DNA of 64,000 nt from Arthrobacter sp. ERGS1:01 (GCF_001281315.1 NZ_CP012477.1:186001-250000), one strand, 5' to 3'. Counted from the first letter of the stretch, positions 8,351 through 17,644 are shown. Made by a program: numbers and translations. The notes: generated from the letters alone by a model not told the origin.

Positions 8351-9844
8351 GTGAGGGGTGGCGGCCCCCGCCCGCCCCGGCGCCGGATGCGGCTGCGCAC
8401 CAAGTTGATCGCGACGTCGCTGCTACTTTTGGCGTTTGTCGGTGCCGGGATTGCCGTGGTGAGCTACCTTGCCATGGATACGTACCTGACGGGCCAGCTG
8501 GACCAGCAGCTGCGCCGCTCCGCCCAGGCGGCCGCAGGCGCGCCCGGGGAACGTCCCGGCGGGTCCGGCTCCGGAACAACGCCGCCCAACCCCTTGCAGG
8601 CCCCCGGCCAGGGCGAGGGAATCCTCATGCTGTACGTCGTGGATGGGGCCGTGGACCAGACCCGTTCGGGGTGGATCGACCTGGCGTACCAGCAGCACCA
8701 GCTCACGGCCGCCGACACCGCCAAACTCAGGGCACTCACCGTCGGTGCGGCGCCGTCGAACGTGGACCTGGCGGTGGGCGCCTACCGCGCCGAGACCCTC
8801 GAAACCGCCAGCGGCAGCCTTGTGACGGTGGGGCTGCCGCTCGGAACCCTCAATGACACCCTGTCCTCGCTGGGACTGACCATGGTGCTCGTGGCCGCGG
8901 CGGGGCTTGTGGCGGCCGGCGTGGCCGGCACCGTGCTGATCCGCCACAACCTCAAACCCCTGGAGCACGTCTCCGCCGTGGCCAACCGCGTTGCCGAGCT
9001 GGAACTGGACACGGGCGACGTGGAGCTGATGGAGCGCATCGAACCCAGCGACAACGACACCGAGGTGGGCCGGGTGGGCTTTGCGCTCAACCGCATGCTG
9101 GACAACGTTTCCGGCGCGCTTGCCGCACGCCAGGAAAGCGAAAGCAAGGTGCGCAGCTTCGTGGCGGACGCCAGCCATGAACTGCGCACACCGCTGACCT
9201 CGATCAGGGGCTATTCGGAGCTGGTGGTGCGCACCCAGCACCTCGACGACGGCGGCCGCGACGCGATGGAGCGGGTCCGGTCGCAGTCGCTGCGCATGCA
9301 AAATCTGGTGGATGACCTGCTGCTGCTGGCCCGCTATGACGAGGGCCGGGCACCCGCACTGGCGGAGCTGGACCTGACCGAACTGGTCGTGGAGGTCGCC
9401 ACGGACGCCGAAATCTCCGATGCGGCCGCCTCCGCGCGCACGGGCGCGCCGGCACACAAGTGGAGCATCGCCGTGCCCGATGCCGCGGTCATGGTGCACG
9501 GCGATGAAAGCCAGCTCCACCGGGCCGTGGCGAACCTGCTCAGCAATGCCAAGAAGCACACGGACCCGGGCACGTCCGTCGCCGTTTCCCTGGTGTCCGG
9601 CCCCGACGCCGTCGTGATCACGGTCAGCGACACGGGCGCGGGCATCGACCCCGGCTTCCTGCCGCGCATCTTCGACAGGTTTGCCCGGGCGGACTCGGCC
9701 CGTTCCGGCACGGACGGCACCACCGGGCTGGGCCTGCCCATCGTCAAGGCGATCGTGGAATCCCACGGTGGCAGCATTGCCGTGGCAAGCAGCCAAGCCG
9801 GCACCGAGTTCAGCATCTCGCTGCCGGTAGCCGGCCCGGCCTGA
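8351..9844 (+). CDS. two-component sensor histidine kinase
   Basis: A 497-residue membrane kinase. One membrane helix is near residue 20-40 and a second around 175-195 encloses an extracellular sensor loop rich in Gly/Pro. These are followed by HAMP (about 195-250), the dimerisation H-box SHELRTPLTSIRGY with His276, and an ATPase domain with the N-box (AVANLLSNAKKH), G1 (SDTGAGIDP) and G2 (GLGLPIVKAIVESHGG). The GTG start at 8351 lies 36 bp after the response regulator, so the genes are co-transcribed. The organisation matches the TrcS/MprB-like kinases of actinobacteria. The stimulus is unknown. Confidence 0.92.
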   Translation: MRGGGPRPPRRRMRLRTKLIATSLLLLAFVGAGIAVVSYLAMDTYLTGQLDQQLRRSAQAAAGAPGERPGGSGSGTTPPNPLQAPGQGEGILMLYVVDGAVDQTRSGWIDLAYQQHQLTAADTAKLRALTVGAAPSNVDLAVGAYRAETLETASGSLVTVGLPLGTLNDTLSSLGLTMVLVAAAGLVAAGVAGTVLIRHNLKPLEHVSAVANRVAELELDTGDVELMERIEPSDNDTEVGRVGFALNRMLDNVSGALAARQESESKVRSFVADASHELRTPLTSIRGYSELVVRTQHLDDGGRDAMERVRSQSLRMQNLVDDLLLLARYDEGRAPALAELDLTELVVEVATDAEISDAAASARTGAPAHKWSIAVPDAAVMVHGDESQLHRAVANLLSNAKKHTDPGTSVAVSLVSGPDAVVITVSDTGAGIDPGFLPRIFDRFARADSARSGTDGTTGLGLPIVKAIVESHGGSIAVASSQAGTEFSISLPVAGPA

Positions 9845-9942
9845 CACCTCGGCCTGGCCGGCGTCGGACCCGTTCCACAACCCACAGCCTGCACCTAAGT
9901 TCGGTCTAAACTGGGCTGATTTTGCCCCGCGATGGTTGAACC

Positions 9943-11274
9943 ATGACGACAACATCGAGCCCCCAAGAACTCCTGGAACCGCGGGCGTCCCGGGAACCCG
10001 CGCCGCAGGACGCCCCGTCCGGCCAAACCGCCGGCATGCCCCACACCGCGCCGGCCATGGTGGACATCACCATTCCGGTCTACAACGAGGAACGGAGCCT
10101 GGAAAGTTGCGTCCGGCGACTGCACCGCCACCTCGCCGAGAACTTTCCCTACACGTACTCCATCACCCTGGCGGACAACGCCAGCACCGACTCCACGCTC
10201 GCCATTGCCACCGAGCTTTCCCGCGAGATCAGCGGCGTCCGCGTGCTGCACCTGGGCATGAAGGGCCGCGGGCACGCGCTGCGGACGGCGTGGCTGGCCT
10301 CGCAATCGCCCATCGTGGCGTACATGGATGTGGACCTTTCCACGGACCTGAACGCGCTCGGCACCCTGGTTGCCCCGCTCGTCTCCGGCCACTCGGACCT
10401 TGCCGTGGGGACCCGGCTGTCCCGGACGTCCCGGGTGGTCCGCGGCCCGAAGCGCGAGTTCATCTCCCGCAGCTATAACCTGCTCCTGCGCGGATTCCTC
10501 GCCGCACATTTCAGCGACGCCCAATGCGGCTTCAAGGCCATCCGGACCGACGTGGCACGCCAGCTCCTGCCCCACACCCTCGACGATGCCTGGTTCTTCG
10601 ACACCGAACTGCTGGTGCTGGCGGAGCGATGCGGGCTGCGCGTCCACGAGGTTCCCGTGGACTGGACGGACGATCCCGACTCGAAGGTGGACATCAGGGC
10701 GACGGCCGTGGCAGACCTGCGCGGAATGCTCCGGATCAGCCGCGACCTTGTCAACGGTCGCATCCCGGTCGCGGAACTGCGGGCGGCCATGGCGCGAAAA
10801 CCGCTTGCCGACGACGGCGCGGCGGGGCGGCACAGGCTGGTGGGCCAGCTCCTGCGCTTCGCCATGGTGGGGCTCGCCTCGACGCTGTTCTATGTGCTGC
10901 TGTTCCTGGCCTTCCGCCTAGTGGCCGACGCCCAATGGTCCAACTTCGCGGCGCTCCTGCTCTCCGCCGTCGCCAATACGACCGTCAACCGCAGCTTCAC
11001 GTTTGGCCGGACTGGCCCAGCCGGAGCGTTCCGGCACCAATTCCTGGGACTGTTGGTCTTTGCCGTGGGCTGGGTGCTCACTGCGGGCGCATTGTGGGGC
11101 ATCCACGCCGTTGGCGGCCCCAACAGAACCGTGGAGGTGGTGGCCGTGGTGCTCGCCAACCTGATGGCAACGCTCGTGAAGTTCCTTGCCTTCCGGCTTT
11201 GGATCTTCCGAACCCCCGCGGGGACCATCCCAACAGCAATATCAACAACAGCAGCGAGGGAGACAGGCAAATGA
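9943..11274 (+). CDS. GT2 glycosyltransferase fused to GtrA-like membrane domain
   Basis: A 443-residue fusion. Residues about 40-265 are a GT-A family 2 domain related to dolichyl/undecaprenyl-phosphate sugar synthases, with the metal site DVD in VAYMDVDLSTDLN. Residues about 295-430 carry four membrane helices of the GtrA/DPMS type. Such enzymes load a sugar onto a polyprenyl phosphate and move it across the membrane. The gene overlaps the GT39 gene by 4 nt (ATGA at 11271-11274), so the pair probably acts in one route: lipid-linked sugar made here, sugar transferred outside by the next protein. A weak -10-like GATGGT lies 6 nt before the ATG. Confidence 0.85.
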   Translation: MTTTSSPQELLEPRASREPAPQDAPSGQTAGMPHTAPAMVDITIPVYNEERSLESCVRRLHRHLAENFPYTYSITLADNASTDSTLAIATELSREISGVRVLHLGMKGRGHALRTAWLASQSPIVAYMDVDLSTDLNALGTLVAPLVSGHSDLAVGTRLSRTSRVVRGPKREFISRSYNLLLRGFLAAHFSDAQCGFKAIRTDVARQLLPHTLDDAWFFDTELLVLAERCGLRVHEVPVDWTDDPDSKVDIRATAVADLRGMLRISRDLVNGRIPVAELRAAMARKPLADDGAAGRHRLVGQLLRFAMVGLASTLFYVLLFLAFRLVADAQWSNFAALLLSAVANTTVNRSFTFGRTGPAGAFRHQFLGLLVFAVGWVLTAGALWGIHAVGGPNRTVEVVAVVLANLMATLVKFLAFRLWIFRTPAGTIPTAISTTAARETGK

Positions 11275-13235
11275 GTACCTTCACCAGAGAATCCGCCGTC
11301 CACGCCACGCCTCCCACGCCCGATTCCGGCCGTGCCGCAGTCCCGAAGCCGCCGGCTCCCGCCGTGCGGCCGCGCTGGCAACGTCCCTCCGCGGTGGCGC
11401 TCATGATCGCCACCGCCTTCCTATACCTCTGGAACCTGAACAATTCGGGCTACGGAAACAGCTTCTATGCCGCGGCGGTGCAGGCCGGCACCAAGAACTG
11501 GACCGCCCTGCTCTTCGGCTCGCTCGACGCCGGCAACGCCATCACGGTGGACAAGCCCCCGGCCTCACTGTGGATTCCGGCCCTGCTGGGGCGAGTCTTC
11601 GGATTCTCCCCGTGGACGCTCCTGCTGCCGCAGGCCCTCATGGGGGTGGCCGCCGTCGCCCTTCTGTATGCCGCGGTCAAACGCGTCAGCGGCCCCGCAG
11701 CCGGGCTGATTGCCGGGGGAGCGCTGGCGGCAACGCCCGTCGCGGCCCTCATGTTCCGCTTCAACAATCCCGACGCCATGCTGACCCTGTGCCTCGTGGC
11801 CGCGGCCTACGCCGTGGTCCGGGCCATCGGAAAGCCCGGCTGGCGCTGGCTGGCCCTGGCCGGTGCCCTCATTGGGCTGGCGTTCCTGACCAAGATGCTG
11901 CAGGGCTTCCTCACCATCCCCGCACTGGGGCTGGCCTACCTCTGGGCGGCGAACACCACACTGGGCCGGCGGATCGCCCACCTGATGGCAGCCGTCGGCG
12001 GAATAGTAGCCGTCTCGGGCGCTTATCTGCTGGCCTTCCAACTGACGCCGGTTTCGGTGCGGCCCTACATGGCCGGCTCCTCGAACAACAGCTTCTGGGA
12101 CCTGGCCCTGGGTTACAACGGACTGGGCCGGATCCTGGGCGGGAGCGGCAACGGCGGAGGCGGCGGTGCGGGTGCTGGCGGCGGACTTGGCGGTGGCGGA
12201 AACACCGGATTTGGCGGGGCCACGGGGATCCTGCGGATGTTTGGCAGTTCCTTCGGTGCCGAGGTCTCCTGGCTGCTGCCGGCGGCCCTGATCGCCCTCG
12301 TGGCCGGGCTCTGGTTCACCCGCCGCGCACCACGGACCAGCCAGGTGCGCGCCTCGTTGATCCTCTGGGGCGGCTGGCTCGTGGTCACCGCACTGACCTT
12401 CAGCTTCATGGAAGGCACCATCCACCCGTACTACGTGGTGGCGCTGGCGCCGGCCGTGGCAGCGCTGGTGGGGATCGGCGCCGTCGAACTGTGGCGCGGA
12501 CGGGAACATGCCCCGGCCCGGGTGGTCCTGGCGGTTCTGGTGGCCGGGAGTGCCATCTGGTCGGCCGTGCTGCTGGCCCGCGACCCGTCGTGGCTTCCGT
12601 GGTTGAAGTTCGTGGTCATTGCCTGCGGTGTTATTGGCGGGGCGGCCATCATGACGGGGCTGGACCGGTGGCGGGTGGGAGCCTTCAAGGCCGGGGCAAG
12701 CATCGCGATTGTGTTCTCTCTGCTGGCCGGGGGCCTGGCGCCGGCCGCCTGGACCCTGGCGACGGCGGCCCAGGGGCACACGGGCTCCATTCCGACGTCG
12801 GGCCCGTCCTCCTCGGGGCAGGGCGCCGGACCGGGCGGCGCGGGTGCGGCTGGCGGTGGATCAGGCGGCGCGGGCCTTGGCGGCGCCGGCAACTCCGCGG
12901 GCTCGTCCACCGCGCTGTACTCGCTGTTGGAACGGACCACCACCAAGTGGTCGGCAATCATCTCCGGGGCCAGCAGTGCGGCCGATCTTGAGCTCGCCAC
13001 CGGCACCTCGGTCATCGACCTGGGCGGCTGGAGCGGATCGGACCCGTACCCCACGTTGGCGCAGTTCAAGGCCATGGTGGCCAACGGCGAAGTCAGCTAC
13101 TTCATCGCCGGCGACATGGGCGGCGGCGGTGCGGGGGCCGGCCAGGGCGGCAGCTCGAGCATTGCCACCTGGGTGGCGCAAAACTACAAGGCCACCACGG
13201 TGGGCGGCTCCACCGTCTACAAGCTGGTTGGCTGA
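11271..13235 (+). CDS. GT39/ArnT-like membrane glycosyltransferase
   Basis: A 654-residue polytopic protein. The N-terminal part has the ArnT/PMT-like pattern, with the first external loop YGNSFYAAAVQAGTKNW and DAGNAITVDKPPAS (acidic catalytic region), then about 12 membrane helices. Members of this family move a sugar from a polyprenyl-phosphate carrier to a surface acceptor. Starting at ATG 11271 gives the normal family N-terminus and the 4-nt overlap with the GT2 gene. Three glycine-rich stretches (about residues 287-319, 506-543 and 612-629) sit in predicted external regions. The soluble C-terminus resembles that of YkcA/YkcB-type mannosyltransferases. The sugar and acceptor are unknown. 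Confidence 0.85.
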   Translation: MSTFTRESAVHATPPTPDSGRAAVPKPPAPAVRPRWQRPSAVALMIATAFLYLWNLNNSGYGNSFYAAAVQAGTKNWTALLFGSLDAGNAITVDKPPASLWIPALLGRVFGFSPWTLLLPQALMGVAAVALLYAAVKRVSGPAAGLIAGGALAATPVAALMFRFNNPDAMLTLCLVAAAYAVVRAIGKPGWRWLALAGALIGLAFLTKMLQGFLTIPALGLAYLWAANTTLGRRIAHLMAAVGGIVAVSGAYLLAFQLTPVSVRPYMAGSSNNSFWDLALGYNGLGRILGGSGNGGGGGAGAGGGLGGGGNTGFGGATGILRMFGSSFGAEVSWLLPAALIALVAGLWFTRRAPRTSQVRASLILWGGWLVVTALTFSFMEGTIHPYYVVALAPAVAALVGIGAVELWRGREHAPARVVLAVLVAGSAIWSAVLLARDPSWLPWLKFVVIACGVIGGAAIMTGLDRWRVGAFKAGASIAIVFSLLAGGLAPAAWTLATAAQGHTGSIPTSGPSSSGQGAGPGGAGAAGGGSGGAGLGGAGNSAGSSTALYSLLERTTTKWSAIISGASSAADLELATGTSVIDLGGWSGSDPYPTLAQFKAMVANGEVSYFIAGDMGGGGAGAGQGGSSSIATWVAQNYKATTVGGSTVYKLVG

Positions 13236-13241
13236 TGGACG

Positions 13242-13281
13242 CCCGGCCCGGTTGCCCCTACCAAGCGGCAACCGGGCCGGG
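13242..13281 (+). terminator. strong hairpin after the GT39 gene
   Basis: CCCGGCCCGGTTGCC (13242-13256) pairs perfectly with the segment at 13267-13281 around a 10-nt loop. It starts 7 nt after the GT39 stop. There is no long T-run, as is common for actinobacterial terminators. Confidence 0.6.
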
Positions 13282-13349
13282 TAGTGTTCAAGCCAGAACG
13301 CGGCCACGTCGCGTTTACTTACTCACTGTGCGATTCGGAGGGTTCCGCC

Positions 13350-14351
13350 ATGAAAAAACTCATCAATGATCCCAAGGCAGTAGTTGACGAAGCGGTGGAA
13401 GGGTTCGGCAAGGCGCACGCCGCCCACGTCACCGTCCACCCCGACCCGTTGTTCATCACCCGCAAGGACGCCCCGAAGCCGGGCAAGGTGGGGCTGATCT
13501 CCGGCGGCGGCAGCGGCCACGAACCCCTCCACGCCGGCTATGTGGGCTACGGCATGCTCGACGCCGCGATCCCCGGTGCGGTGTTCACCTCGCCCACCCC
13601 CGACCAGATCATTCCGGCGACGGCCGCAGCCAACGCGGGCGCCGGCGTCGTGCACATCGTGAAGAACTACACGGGCGATGTGCTGAACTTCGAAACGGCC
13701 GCCGAGATGGCCCAGGCCGACGGCATCGAGGTGCGCACCGTGCTGGTGAACGACGACGTCGCCGTGGAGGACTCCCTGTACACGGCCGGACGGCGCGGCG
13801 TGGGCGGCACCGTGCTCGTGGAAAAGATTGCCGGGGCCGCGGCCGAACGCGGTGACGACCTCGACGCCGTGGCCGCCATTGGCCGGCGCGTCAACGACAA
13901 CGTGCGCACCATGGGCGTGGCCCTGAGTGCCTGCACCGTCCCGCACGCCGGGGTGCCGAGTTTTGAATTGGCCGAGGACGAGATTGAGATCGGCATCGGC
14001 ATCCACGGCGAACCCGGCCGTCACAAGATCCCCATGGAAAACGCCGACGGCATCACCGACAGGCTGCTCGAACCCATCCTCGCGGACCTGAAGCCGGCAG
14101 CGGGGGACAAGGTCCTCTTGTTCGTCAACGGAATGGGCGGCACCCCGGCAAGCGAGCTGTACATCGTGTACCGGCACGCGGCGAAGGTGCTCGAGGACGC
14201 CGGGCTGGTGGTGGAACGCTCCCTCGTGGGCAACTACATCACGGCGCTGGAAATGCAGGGCTGCTCCATCTCGGTGCTGCGCCTGGACGACGAAATGACG
14301 GCATTGTGGGACGCACCCGTCAACACGCCGGCACTGCGATGGGGGATGTAA
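13350..14351 (+). CDS. dhaK: PTS-dependent dihydroxyacetone kinase, DhaK subunit
   Basis: Binds dihydroxyacetone covalently through a histidine and passes it to the DhaL active site. In the 333-residue protein the substrate-fixing motifs are [18 protein letters not shown] near the N-terminus and [12 protein letters not shown] with the hemiaminal-forming His. ATG 13350 follows GGAGG; an upstream in-frame start at 13284 would add 22 residues not typical of DhaK. It is the first gene of dhaK-dhaL-dhaM, whose members touch or overlap. It allows use of dihydroxyacetone or glycerol-derived carbon. No DhaR/DhaS regulator is adjacent. Confidence 0.95.
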   Translation: MKKLINDPKAVVDEAVEGFGKAHAAHVTVHPDPLFITRKDAPKPGKVGLISGGGSGHEPLHAGYVGYGMLDAAIPGAVFTSPTPDQIIPATAAANAGAGVVHIVKNYTGDVLNFETAAEMAQADGIEVRTVLVNDDVAVEDSLYTAGRRGVGGTVLVEKIAGAAAERGDDLDAVAAIGRRVNDNVRTMGVALSACTVPHAGVPSFELAEDEIEIGIGIHGEPGRHKIPMENADGITDRLLEPILADLKPAAGDKVLLFVNGMGGTPASELYIVYRHAAKVLEDAGLVVERSLVGNYITALEMQGCSISVLRLDDEMTALWDAPVNTPALRWGM

Positions 14352-15011
14352 ATGGCTGACACTCCTGCCGGGAACACCCTTGGCGCGGCCTGGGCGGCGG
14401 ACTGGCTGCGGCGCAGTGCCGCCGTCGTGGCCGAGAACCGAATGGCGTTGATCGAACTTGACCGGGCCATTGGCGACGGCGACCACGGCGAAAACCTCGA
14501 CCGCGGCTTCACCGCGATCCTGGCGAAACTGGACGAGGAAACACCCGCGACGCCGGGGGCTGCCTTCAAGATGGCCGCCATGACGCTGATGTCCAAGGTG
14601 GGCGGCGCCGCCGGCCCGCTGTACGGCACCGCATTCCTGCGCGCAGCCACCGCTGTGGGCGATGCGCCGGAACTGGATTCCGCGCTGCTGGCGGCCGCAC
14701 TGACCGCTGCCCGCGACGGCGTCGTGGCCCGCGGCAAGGCCGAAACCGGGGACAAGACCATGATCGACGCCTGGACGCCCGCCGTCGACGCGGCCGTCGC
14801 TGCCGCGGGGAACGGGGAAACGCCTGCCGCCGTACTGACCGCCGCCGCGACTGCCGCCGAGGCAGGCGCCGTGGCCACGGATCCGCTCATCGCGCACAAG
14901 GGCCGGGCCAGTTATTTGGGGGAGCGGGCCATCGGGCACCGCGACCCCGGCGCTGCGTCGTCCGCGCTGATCCTGCGCGCCGCGGCCCAGGCAGCGGAGA
15001 GCGCTGCATGA
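14352..15011 (+). CDS. dhaL: dihydroxyacetone kinase, ADP-binding DhaL subunit
   Basis: Holds a tightly bound ADP that is rephosphorylated by DhaM and donates phosphate to dihydroxyacetone on DhaK. The 219-residue protein shows the metal/phosphate-binding DGDHGENLDRGF motif (three clustered acidic or His residues) near residue 40 and the GGAAGPLYGTAF loop near residue 87. Its ATG begins directly after the dhaK stop codon, so the two are translationally coupled. Its own stop overlaps the dhaM start by 4 nt. Length and motifs are ordinary for the PTS-type DhaL, not for the fused ATP-dependent kinase. Confidence 0.94.
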   Translation: MADTPAGNTLGAAWAADWLRRSAAVVAENRMALIELDRAIGDGDHGENLDRGFTAILAKLDEETPATPGAAFKMAAMTLMSKVGGAAGPLYGTAFLRAATAVGDAPELDSALLAAALTAARDGVVARGKAETGDKTMIDAWTPAVDAAVAAAGNGETPAAVLTAAATAAEAGAVATDPLIAHKGRASYLGERAIGHRDPGAASSALILRAAAQAAESAA

Positions 15012-15694
15012 GCGTCGCATTGGTGATTGTCTCGCACAGCTCCCAACTGGCTGCCGGGGTGGTGGAGCTGGCCGCCCAAATGGCGCCAAACGTCACCCTG
15101 CTCGCCGCCGGCGGCACGGACGACGGTGGCATCGGCACGTCCCTGGACAAGGTCATGTCCGCGCTGGAATCAGCCGGGACCGGCGACGGTGTGGTGGTGC
15201 TTGCCGATCTGGGCTCGGCCGTCATGACGGCCGAATCGGCACTTGAATTCCTCGGAAACCCCGCGGACATCCTGCTGGCGGACGCCCCCCTCGTGGAAGG
15301 TGCCGTTGCCGCGGCCGTCACGGCGCAGGGCGGCGCCGCGCTCGCCGTCGTGGTGAAGGCGGCGGAAACCGCACTTCAGCCGGCAGCGGCCGCTTTGCCG
15401 GCGGCCGCCCAGCCTGTCCCGTCCGCCGGTTCCGCGGGGGCCGTGACGGCGTTGTTGAAGCTGATCAACCCCATGGGCCTGCACGCGCGCCCGGCCGCGG
15501 TCCTGGCCGGGGAGCTGGGTGCCCTGGATGTGGAGATCGAAATCAACGGCGTGGACGGGCAATCGGTCATGATGCTCATGACCCTGGGCGCCGGTCAGGG
15601 CACCGAGCTGGCGGTCAGCGCCACCGGACCCGACGCCGAACGCGCCGTGGACCTGGTCCGCAAAGAAGTGGAGAACGGCTTCGGCGAACTCTGA
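15008..15694 (+). CDS. dhaM: DhaM phosphotransferase: EIIA-Dha fused to HPr
   Basis: Takes phosphate from the PTS and regenerates ATP on DhaL. In the 228-residue protein the first domain (1-130) is the mannose-type EIIA with active His10 in VIVSHSS. After an Ala/Pro linker, residues about 145-228 are an HPr domain with His159 in NPMGLHARPAAV. The Enzyme I-like third domain of Escherichia coli DhaM is absent, so phosphate must come from a separate Enzyme I; one is encoded at 37576-39297. ATG overlaps the dhaL stop. It ends just before a cluster of palindromic repeats that may stop transcription. Confidence 0.92.
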   Translation: MSVALVIVSHSSQLAAGVVELAAQMAPNVTLLAAGGTDDGGIGTSLDKVMSALESAGTGDGVVVLADLGSAVMTAESALEFLGNPADILLADAPLVEGAVAAAVTAQGGAALAVVVKAAETALQPAAAALPAAAQPVPSAGSAGAVTALLKLINPMGLHARPAAVLAGELGALDVEIEINGVDGQSVMMLMTLGAGQGTELAVSATGPDAERAVDLVRKEVENGFGEL

Positions 15695-15702
15695 CCCCAA
15701 CC

Positions 15703-15860
15703 GTTGAGGGCCCAGATCACCCCGCCAAAAACGGTTGAGAGCCCAGATAATCCCAGGATTATCTGGGCTCTCAACAATGCTGGAGGGGATTATCTGGGCT
15801 CTCAACAATGCTGGAGGGGATTATCTGGGCTCTCAACGCGGGGTGATCTGGGCTCTCAAC
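15703..15860. repeat. type A palindromic repeat cluster 1 (nested, 31-bp period)
   Basis: Six copies of a 15-20 bp unit GTTGAGRGCCCAGAT(AATCC). Two forward copies start at 15703 and 15734. Four reverse copies start at about 15756, 15787, 15818 and 15840; the first three are exactly 31 bp apart, with the filler AATGCTGGAGG repeated. The forward copy at 15734 and the reverse copy at 15756 form a 20-bp stem with a 2-nt loop. The outermost copies share the variant ATCACCCC and can pair with each other. The cluster lies between convergent dhaM and mutY and supplies the mutY stop codon. It may act as a bidirectional terminator or be a REP-like element. Confidence 0.85.
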
Positions 15861-16788
15861 GGGGAAGGTGGTAGCCGTCCGCGGAGTGCTGGGCCAGGCC
15901 GTCGGTGACGAGGCCGGCAAGGGCGCGTCGGAGTTGGGGGGCGTGGGTGTTCAGCCCGTGGAGTTTGCCGAGAGCAGCCGCCACGCCGGCCGGGTGTGCC
16001 AGGTGTGCCGCGGCGGCGTCCTGCTCGGTGGCCGGACCCCACAGCAGGTCTGCGTGCACGGGCGCCTCCGCGGCACGCAGCACGGCCATGACGGCGCCGC
16101 GCACCTGCCGGTCGGTGCCCGCCCACGGCTGGCCCTTGGGAATGTAGGTCGGTTCGGGCTGGCCGGCCTTGATCCAGGCGCACTGCTCCCGGACGGGGCA
16201 AAAATCGCATTTGGGGCTCCGCGCCGTACAAATCAAGGCGCCCAGCTCCATGACTCCGGCATTCCATTCGACCGATTCGGCGGGGTCGGCCGGCAGGAGT
16301 TCGGCGGCCAGTTTCATTTCCGCGGACGTCAGCGCGGGCGACGGCAGTGCCTGGCCAATGACAAGCCGGGCGTGGACGCGGCGGATGTTGGTGTCCACCA
16401 CTGTTTCCCGGCGGCCAAAGGCAAAAGCGGCGACGGCGGCCGCCGTGTAGGTGCCAATGCCGGGCAGCGCCAAAAGTTCCTCGAACGTGTCCGGGACCGC
16501 GCCGTCGTGCTTTTCCACCATCATGGCGGCGGCCGCGTGCAGGCGCAGGGCCCGGCGCGGGTAGCCCAGCCGGCCCCAGGCGCGCAGCACCTCCGCGGGG
16601 GATTCGGCGGCAAAGGCGGCGGGTGTCGGCCAGCGTTCCAGCCACTCCTCCCAGACGGGTTGGACCCGGACCACGGGGGTTTGCTGCAGCATGATCTCGC
16701 TGACCAGGACGCCCCAGGGGGAGCAGTCACCCCGCCACGGCAGGTCCCGCGCCGTTTGGCGGAACCATTGCGCCACTTCCTGATGCAA
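15856..16788 (-). CDS. mutY: A/G-specific adenine DNA glycosylase
   Basis: Removes adenine mispaired with 8-oxoguanine. In the 310-residue protein the helix-hairpin-helix glycosylase core carries SEIMLQQTPV (catalytic Glu), LPGIGTYTAAAV (hairpin) and VDTNIRRVHAR (catalytic Asp). It is followed by a 4Fe-4S loop with the Cys-X6-Cys-X2-Cys-X5-Cys pattern (ICTARSPKCDFCPVREQC) and a shortened C-terminal recognition domain. The TTG start at 16788 is chosen because AAAGGAG lies 7 nt upstream; the longer in-frame ATG has no such site. The stop codon lies inside a dispersed palindromic repeat. It is convergent with dhaM. Confidence 0.93.
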   Translation of the reverse strand: MHQEVAQWFRQTARDLPWRGDCSPWGVLVSEIMLQQTPVVRVQPVWEEWLERWPTPAAFAAESPAEVLRAWGRLGYPRRALRLHAAAAMMVEKHDGAVPDTFEELLALPGIGTYTAAAVAAFAFGRRETVVDTNIRRVHARLVIGQALPSPALTSAEMKLAAELLPADPAESVEWNAGVMELGALICTARSPKCDFCPVREQCAWIKAGQPEPTYIPKGQPWAGTDRQVRGAVMAVLRAAEAPVHADLLWGPATEQDAAAAHLAHPAGVAAALGKLHGLNTHAPQLRRALAGLVTDGLAQHSADGYHLPR

Positions 16789-16918
16789 GGTGTCTCCTTT
16801 TGCCCTCGATTTGCCGCCCCGTGGGCAGTTCAACTCTAGAACATGCCGGGCAAGATCACAGGTTCGCGCGGCGGCGTGGTTGGTTCGGCGGCGTCCCGGA
16901 TTTCGCTACTCTGGAAGG

Positions 16919-17599
16919 GTGGTTACATCAGGAAAAAACGGGCAGGGCGGCGGCGTGCGCCAGCCTGCCCGCAGGCCCAAGGTTTCCGCCAAGGTTTACC
17001 GCCGACGGCGCCAAGTTGCGGCCGCGCTGGCGGTCCTGGTGCTCGCGGCGCTGGTTGCGGGCGGGATTGGCCTGGCCGGCCTGATCGCCTCCCGTGGGTC
17101 CGGGAAGTCCGACGGCGTGCCCGCGGCCGCCGCTCCGGCAGCCACCACGCAGGCCACCCAATCGCCGGCCAACCCGGTCGCAAAACCCGGCACCCCGGCG
17201 TCGGGCGTGTGCGACGAGGCCGGCATCAAGGTCGGCGGCACGGTCGACAAGACCTCCTACCCGTCCGGCCAGGACCCGAAACTCACGCTCAAAGTCACCA
17301 ACACCGGCAAGTCGCCCTGTGACATCAACGTCGGCACGAGCCAGATGGAATTCAAGGTCACCAGCGGCGACGACACCGTCTTCAACTCGCGGGACTGCCA
17401 GGCGGAGTCCACCGACCTCGTGAAGAACCTGCGGCCGGGCGCGTCCGAAACCGCCACCTTCACTTGGAAACGCAACCGCACGGCCCCGGGATGCGCCAAG
17501 GGCACCAGCACCGCGGTAAGCGGCGGGGGAGCCACCTACGTATTCGTGGCGACACTGGGCAAATGGTCCAGCGACAAGGTTGTGTTCACGCTGAAATAA
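16919..17599 (+). CDS. membrane-anchored secreted protein of unknown function
   Basis: A 226-residue protein with a basic cytosolic N-terminus, one membrane helix at about 33-58 and an Ala/Pro/Thr-rich linker. An external domain (about 98-226) has four cysteines and a beta-sandwich pattern (GGTVDKTSYPSGQDPKLTLK and later DVNVG-like strands), similar to actinobacterial secreted domains of DUF4232 flavour. The GTG at 16919 is chosen because TACTCT lies exactly 6 nt upstream with no Shine-Dalgarno, indicating a leaderless transcript. It is divergent from mutY and convergent with disA. No enzymatic motif is seen. Longer upstream starts are possible but would add an atypical leader. Confidence 0.68.
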   Translation: MVTSGKNGQGGGVRQPARRPKVSAKVYRRRRQVAAALAVLVLAALVAGGIGLAGLIASRGSGKSDGVPAAAAPAATTQATQSPANPVAKPGTPASGVCDEAGIKVGGTVDKTSYPSGQDPKLTLKVTNTGKSPCDINVGTSQMEFKVTSGDDTVFNSRDCQAESTDLVKNLRPGASETATFTWKRNRTAPGCAKGTSTAVSGGGATYVFVATLGKWSSDKVVFTLK

Positions 17600-17644
17600 C
17601 CGGCCGCTATTGCGAGGCTGCGGAACTGCCTTGCGCGGAGCTGC

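Noticed and set aside
13284..13349. Longer DhaK start (22 extra residues)
   Set aside because: The extension lies over the GGAGG ribosome site of ATG 13350 and does not resemble DhaK N-termini.
15756..15860. CRISPR-like array (regular 31-bp spacing here and at 27988-28069)
   Set aside because: The fillers between repeats are the same sequence within each locus and only 11 bp long, and no cas genes are present. These are tandem palindromic repeats.
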